From: Vulcanimicrobiota bacterium
GTDB lineage: Bacteria > Vulcanimicrobiota > Vulcanimicrobiia > Vulcanimicrobiales > Vulcanimicrobiaceae
Direction: 5' to 3'
DNA length: 17,662 nucleotides
NCBI GenBank assembly: GCA_030038335.1
Contig: JASHPC010000018.1
Location: 1 to 17,662 of the forward strand
The notes below the pieces were generated by a model. The model was given only the letters and a program-made list of their open reading frames with translations. It was not told the origin of the DNA and searched no databases. Position numbers and translations under genes: made by a program. Each line of letters starts with the position of its first letter. Position 1 is the stretch's first letter. Below are positions 15,699 to 17,662 of the stretch, piece by piece.

Positions 15699-15710
15699 CG
15701 CCGCAGGCGC
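15693..15710. repeat. 18-bp direct repeat, copy 1
   Basis: GCGTAGCGCCGCAGGCGC, identical to 15725-15742, with starts 32 bp apart. This copy supplies the last sense codon and the TAG stop of the glycosyltransferase. It contains a GCGCC-GCA-GGCGC hairpin (15698-15710). Confidence 0.8.
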
Positions 15711-15714
15711 CCCT

Positions 15715-15765
15715 GTCATCCCGAGCGTAGCGCCGCAGGCGCGTAGTCGAGGGATGGCTCTTTTT
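15715..15765 (+). terminator. Repeat-derived intrinsic terminator candidate
   Basis: GTCATCCC (15715-15722) pairs with GGGATGGC (15751-15758), 8 bp including one G-U, enclosing the inner GCGCC/GGCGC stem (15730-15742). CTCTTTTT ends at 15765. A stem followed at once by a T-run fits Rho-independent termination of the long plus-strand operon that ends with the glycosyltransferase. Confidence 0.55.
15725..15742. repeat. 18-bp direct repeat, copy 2, inside dispersed-repeat hairpin
   Basis: Second identical copy of the 18-mer at 15693. It sits in the middle of a GTCATCCCGAGCG ... TCGAGGGATGGC element and includes an inner hairpin GCGCC-GCA-GGCGC (15730-15742). From general familiarity, elements of this form are dispersed in intergenic regions of several soil phyla. 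Confidence 0.75.
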
Positions 15766-15803
15766 AGGCAGGTGCCCTTAATCTGGCTTTCAAACACTCC
15801 CAC

Positions 15804-15827
15804 CGACGTCTTCCCGTTGAGACGTCG
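15804..15827. promoter_or_regulatory. Perfect 8-bp inverted repeat just upstream of the HTH-membrane protein gene
   Basis: CGACGTCT (15804-15811), 8-base spacer, AGACGTCG (15820-15827), ending 5 bp before ATG 15833 and occupying the ribosome-binding-site position. It could be an operator for the encoded HTH protein or an RNA hairpin limiting translation. No T-run follows, so it is not a terminator. Confidence 0.45.
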
Positions 15828-15832
15828 CTTGG

Positions 15833-16900
15833 ATGAGGGTTTCGCTTTTGGTTGTTCTCGACGGTCCAAAGATCGTTCGACTTCGCACCGACCAGGGCTT
15901 GACGTCGCAACGAGCGCTCGCACAAAAGACTCGCTGCGTCGACGCAGAGAGCGCGGGAATCGCTATGCGTCTCGTCTGGGACGCGGAAAACGGGAAGCCG
16001 GTTAGTCCGCGAACGCACCATCTTCTCGCTCTGGCGCTGGGCGTGCAACCTGCCGAGCTGCTCGCAGCGCACGGGCCGCGATGGATGTCAACGATGAGGC
16101 GTGCGACAATCCCCGCTTCCGTTCTCGTCGCCATTCTTGCCGGCGGTTGGGGTGGCTGGGCTGCAACGCACGCTTCCGTCATCGACGCGGTACGAAGCGG
16201 AGACGGTCTCGCGCCCGTCAGGATCGACTCCGTCGAGTTTCGCGGTACGTCAGAAAACTATTTCGTCGAGATACGTGGTACTGGCTTCGGTAACGTGCCG
16301 TTCAAACAAGCCTTTACGGGAACGCTTTCGCACCTTCACGTCTACGACTCCACGATGCACTTCTCGGCGGGATACGATGGTGATGAGGTGCCACTGCGAT
16401 TCATCCGCTGGAGCGATGGCGACATCGTCGTCGGGGCGCTGCCGTCGCGCGCGGGCGACTGCATCTCGCTCTTTCTTCGCAATCCCTCGACACACGTGAG
16501 CGCGACATGGGGCGGGAATATCGCGCCGTTACGTCTAGGTACACCAAAGATACTTTCGGCTGTCGTCGCACCGAGCGGACGCCTCGCGATCTTCGGTTCG
16601 GGATTCGGTCCCCCGCCGCAACGGCTCCCCTTCACGAGCAATGACGGATACGTTACGCTCGTCGATGCCGCGTATCAGCCGTGGTCCAGCGGGCATTCGA
16701 TGGTGTTCTTGATCGGCGATCATTCCTCGCTAACGAAACTGCGCTTCACGGCGTGGTCTGACTCGAGCATCGTCGTCAGCGCGTTCTCCGGCGCGCTTCC
16801 GGCCGATGGAGATTCGATTCAGAATGGTGACCCAATCGCGATCACCGTATGGAACGTCTGGGCCGCACGTCGAGCGGCCTGGGGCGGTAACGCGATCTAG
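15833..16900 (+). CDS. HTH-like / single-pass membrane protein with two tandem related extracytoplasmic domains, unknown function
   Basis: I do not recognise this 355-residue protein. Residues about 10-80 resemble an XRE-type helix-turn-helix: LDGPKIVRLRTDQGL, QRALAQKTR, then AENGKPVSPRTHHLLALALG and VQPAELL, with an unusually long stretch (34-50) where the recognition helix should be. Residues 92-112 are a single hydrophobic segment. Two related halves follow, about 130-231 and 238-355. Each has an opening strand with GTGFG or GSGFG, a FT block, LRF..WSD..IVV (188-200 and 303-315), a GD.I turn and a final WGGN. The first strands recall IPT/TIG folds. Overall topology (cytoplasmic HTH, membrane span, outside beta domain) resembles RodZ. 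ATG 15833 has no visible ribosome-binding site; Met85 or Met88 could start a shorter, signal-peptide form. The stop overlaps the convergent purK stop in CTAG. Confidence 0.7.
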   Translation: MRVSLLVVLDGPKIVRLRTDQGLTSQRALAQKTRCVDAESAGIAMRLVWDAENGKPVSPRTHHLLALALGVQPAELLAAHGPRWMSTMRRATIPASVLVAILAGGWGGWAATHASVIDAVRSGDGLAPVRIDSVEFRGTSENYFVEIRGTGFGNVPFKQAFTGTLSHLHVYDSTMHFSAGYDGDEVPLRFIRWSDGDIVVGALPSRAGDCISLFLRNPSTHVSATWGGNIAPLRLGTPKILSAVVAPSGRLAIFGSGFGPPPQRLPFTSNDGYVTLVDAAYQPWSSGHSMVFLIGDHSSLTKLRFTAWSDSSIVVSAFSGALPADGDSIQNGDPIAITVWNVWAARRAAWGGNAI

Positions 16901-17662
16901 GCTTCACTCCAAGAGAGCATCGCACGCGCAGCCTTCGCGCGAGCGAGGACGGCTTCGTCGATCGGACCATCGACGAGCATCGTAAAGTGTCCCATCTTCC
17001 TTCGCGCGACCGCGTGACGCTTGCCGTACACGTGGAGCACGATCGACGAGTCTTCCAGAAGACGCTCGACACCGGCAAGCCTGTCGCCGCTTCCGGTTCC
17101 CAAGATATTCATCATGACGGCATTCGCGCGCATACGCGGCGGCGCGAGCGGCAGTCCGCAGATCGCGCGAACGTGCTCTTCGTATTGCGAGCACGGCGTC
17201 GCGTCGATCGTGAAGTGGCCGCTGTTGTGCGGACGTGGAGCGATCTCGTTGACGAGAAGTTCGTCATCGTGCGTGAGAAAGAGTTCGACGCAGTACGTGC
17301 CGACGATCTTCAAGCGCCCGCCTATGAGTATTGCAATCTCTCGAGCGCGCTGAGCGGTCGCGTCGGATATTCTTGCCGGCGCGATCGTCGTGTCGAGAAT
17401 GCCGCCGTCGTGAACGTTTTCCGCCACGGGAAAGGCCACGATGCTGTTGTCGGAGGCGCGTGTAGCGACGACGCTGAGCTCTCGGGCAAAATCGACGACA
17501 CGCTCGAGGACGAGCGCGGCGTCATTCGCGTTCGCGACCGCTTTGCGCGCATCGTCGAGTGAGGTAACGCGCCACTGCCCTTTTCCGTCGTATCCGCCTT
17601 GCGCCGTTTTCAAAATCGCGGGAAAGCCGACGCTTGCGGCGACGCCATTGAGACCGCGCTCC
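16897..17662 (-). CDS. purK: N5-carboxyaminoimidazole ribonucleotide synthase (PurK), C-terminal part
   Basis: ATP-grasp enzyme of purine synthesis converting AIR, ATP and bicarbonate to N5-CAIR. The gene enters from the right edge in frame; about 254 C-terminal residues are visible of a usual 355-390. The first visible stretch is ERGLNGVAASVGFPAILKTA, followed by the glycine loop QGGYDGKGQW. Then come LERVVDFARELSVVATR, FPVAENVHDGGILDTTIAPA, GTYCVELFLTHDDELLVNEI, APRPHNSGHFTIDA and SQYEEHVRAICGLPL, all strongly PurK-like. HVYGK....RRKMGHFT is the usual C-terminal block. The ribose-phosphate-binding N-terminus, and probably purE, lie beyond the window. The last bases overlap the stop of the convergent membrane-protein gene. 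Confidence 0.93.
   Translation of the reverse strand, partial: ERGLNGVAASVGFPAILKTAQGGYDGKGQWRVTSLDDARKAVANANDAALVLERVVDFARELSVVATRASDNSIVAFPVAENVHDGGILDTTIAPARISDATAQRAREIAILIGGRLKIVGTYCVELFLTHDDELLVNEIAPRPHNSGHFTIDATPCSQYEEHVRAICGLPLAPPRMRANAVMMNILGTGSGDRLAGVERLLEDSSIVLHVYGKRHAVARRKMGHFTMLVDGPIDEAVLARAKAARAMLSWSEA

Noticed and set aside
15693..15742. Two direct repeats as a CRISPR array
   Set aside because: Only two 18-bp copies with a 14-bp spacer, GC-rich hairpins, and no cas genes. It is a dispersed intergenic repeat.
15764..15780. TTAGGCAGGTGCCCTTA as a third copy of the receptor-type operator
   Set aside because: Only GGCA-GG-TGCC is symmetric and the outer arms mismatch. It is probably part of the terminator tail.

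Overview
The window is GC-rich, densely packed DNA from a diderm bacterium. It carries a TonB-dependent receptor, several exported enzymes and a near-complete leucine-degradation (liu) gene set. The pairing of DUF1501 with DUF1800, the frequent GTG starts, and a dispersed intergenic repeat of the type reading GTCATCCCGAGCG...TCGAGGGATG together suggest an uncultured soil-type lineage such as Candidatus Eremiobacterota (WPS-2). That assignment is inference; no rRNA or other marker gene is present.

Layout. (1) 1-851, minus: 5' part of a siderophore-type TonB-dependent receptor with an N-terminal STN domain. Two 14-bp palindromes resembling DtxR/MntR-family operators sit over its start codon. 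(2) 897-3058: an exported class-B-like acid phosphatase (minus) diverges from an exported phospholipase-C-like phosphoesterase (plus) across 59 bp. (3) 3055-5762, minus: a translationally coupled DUF1800-DUF1501 pair. (4) 5853-7400, plus: carboxyltransferase subunit of methylcrotonyl-CoA carboxylase. (5) 7416-8944, minus: a two-gene unit of a b-type cytochrome and an MsrP/YedY-like molybdopterin oxidoreductase with a Tat-lipoprotein signal. (6) 9003-15698, plus: a tightly coupled run of methylglutaconyl-CoA hydratase, biotinylated MCC alpha subunit, alpha/beta hydrolase, HMG-CoA lyase, amidohydrolase and family-4 glycosyltransferase. (7) 15699-15832: a repeat-derived hairpin followed by a T-run, then a perfect inverted repeat. 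(8) 15833-16900, plus: an unrecognised protein with an HTH-like N-terminus, one membrane segment and two tandem related domains. (9) 16897-17662, minus: C-terminal part of PurK.

The central genes would take 3-methylcrotonyl-CoA through 3-methylglutaconyl-CoA and HMG-CoA to acetyl-CoA and acetoacetate. Isovaleryl-CoA dehydrogenase is not in the window. The pathway is split by the inverted cytochrome/molybdoenzyme pair. The left side is rich in exported phosphatase-superfamily enzymes and may serve nutrient (phosphate or iron) scavenging. No gene-free stretch exceeds 300 bp. I saw no tRNA, rRNA, CRISPR array, insertion sequence or phage gene.
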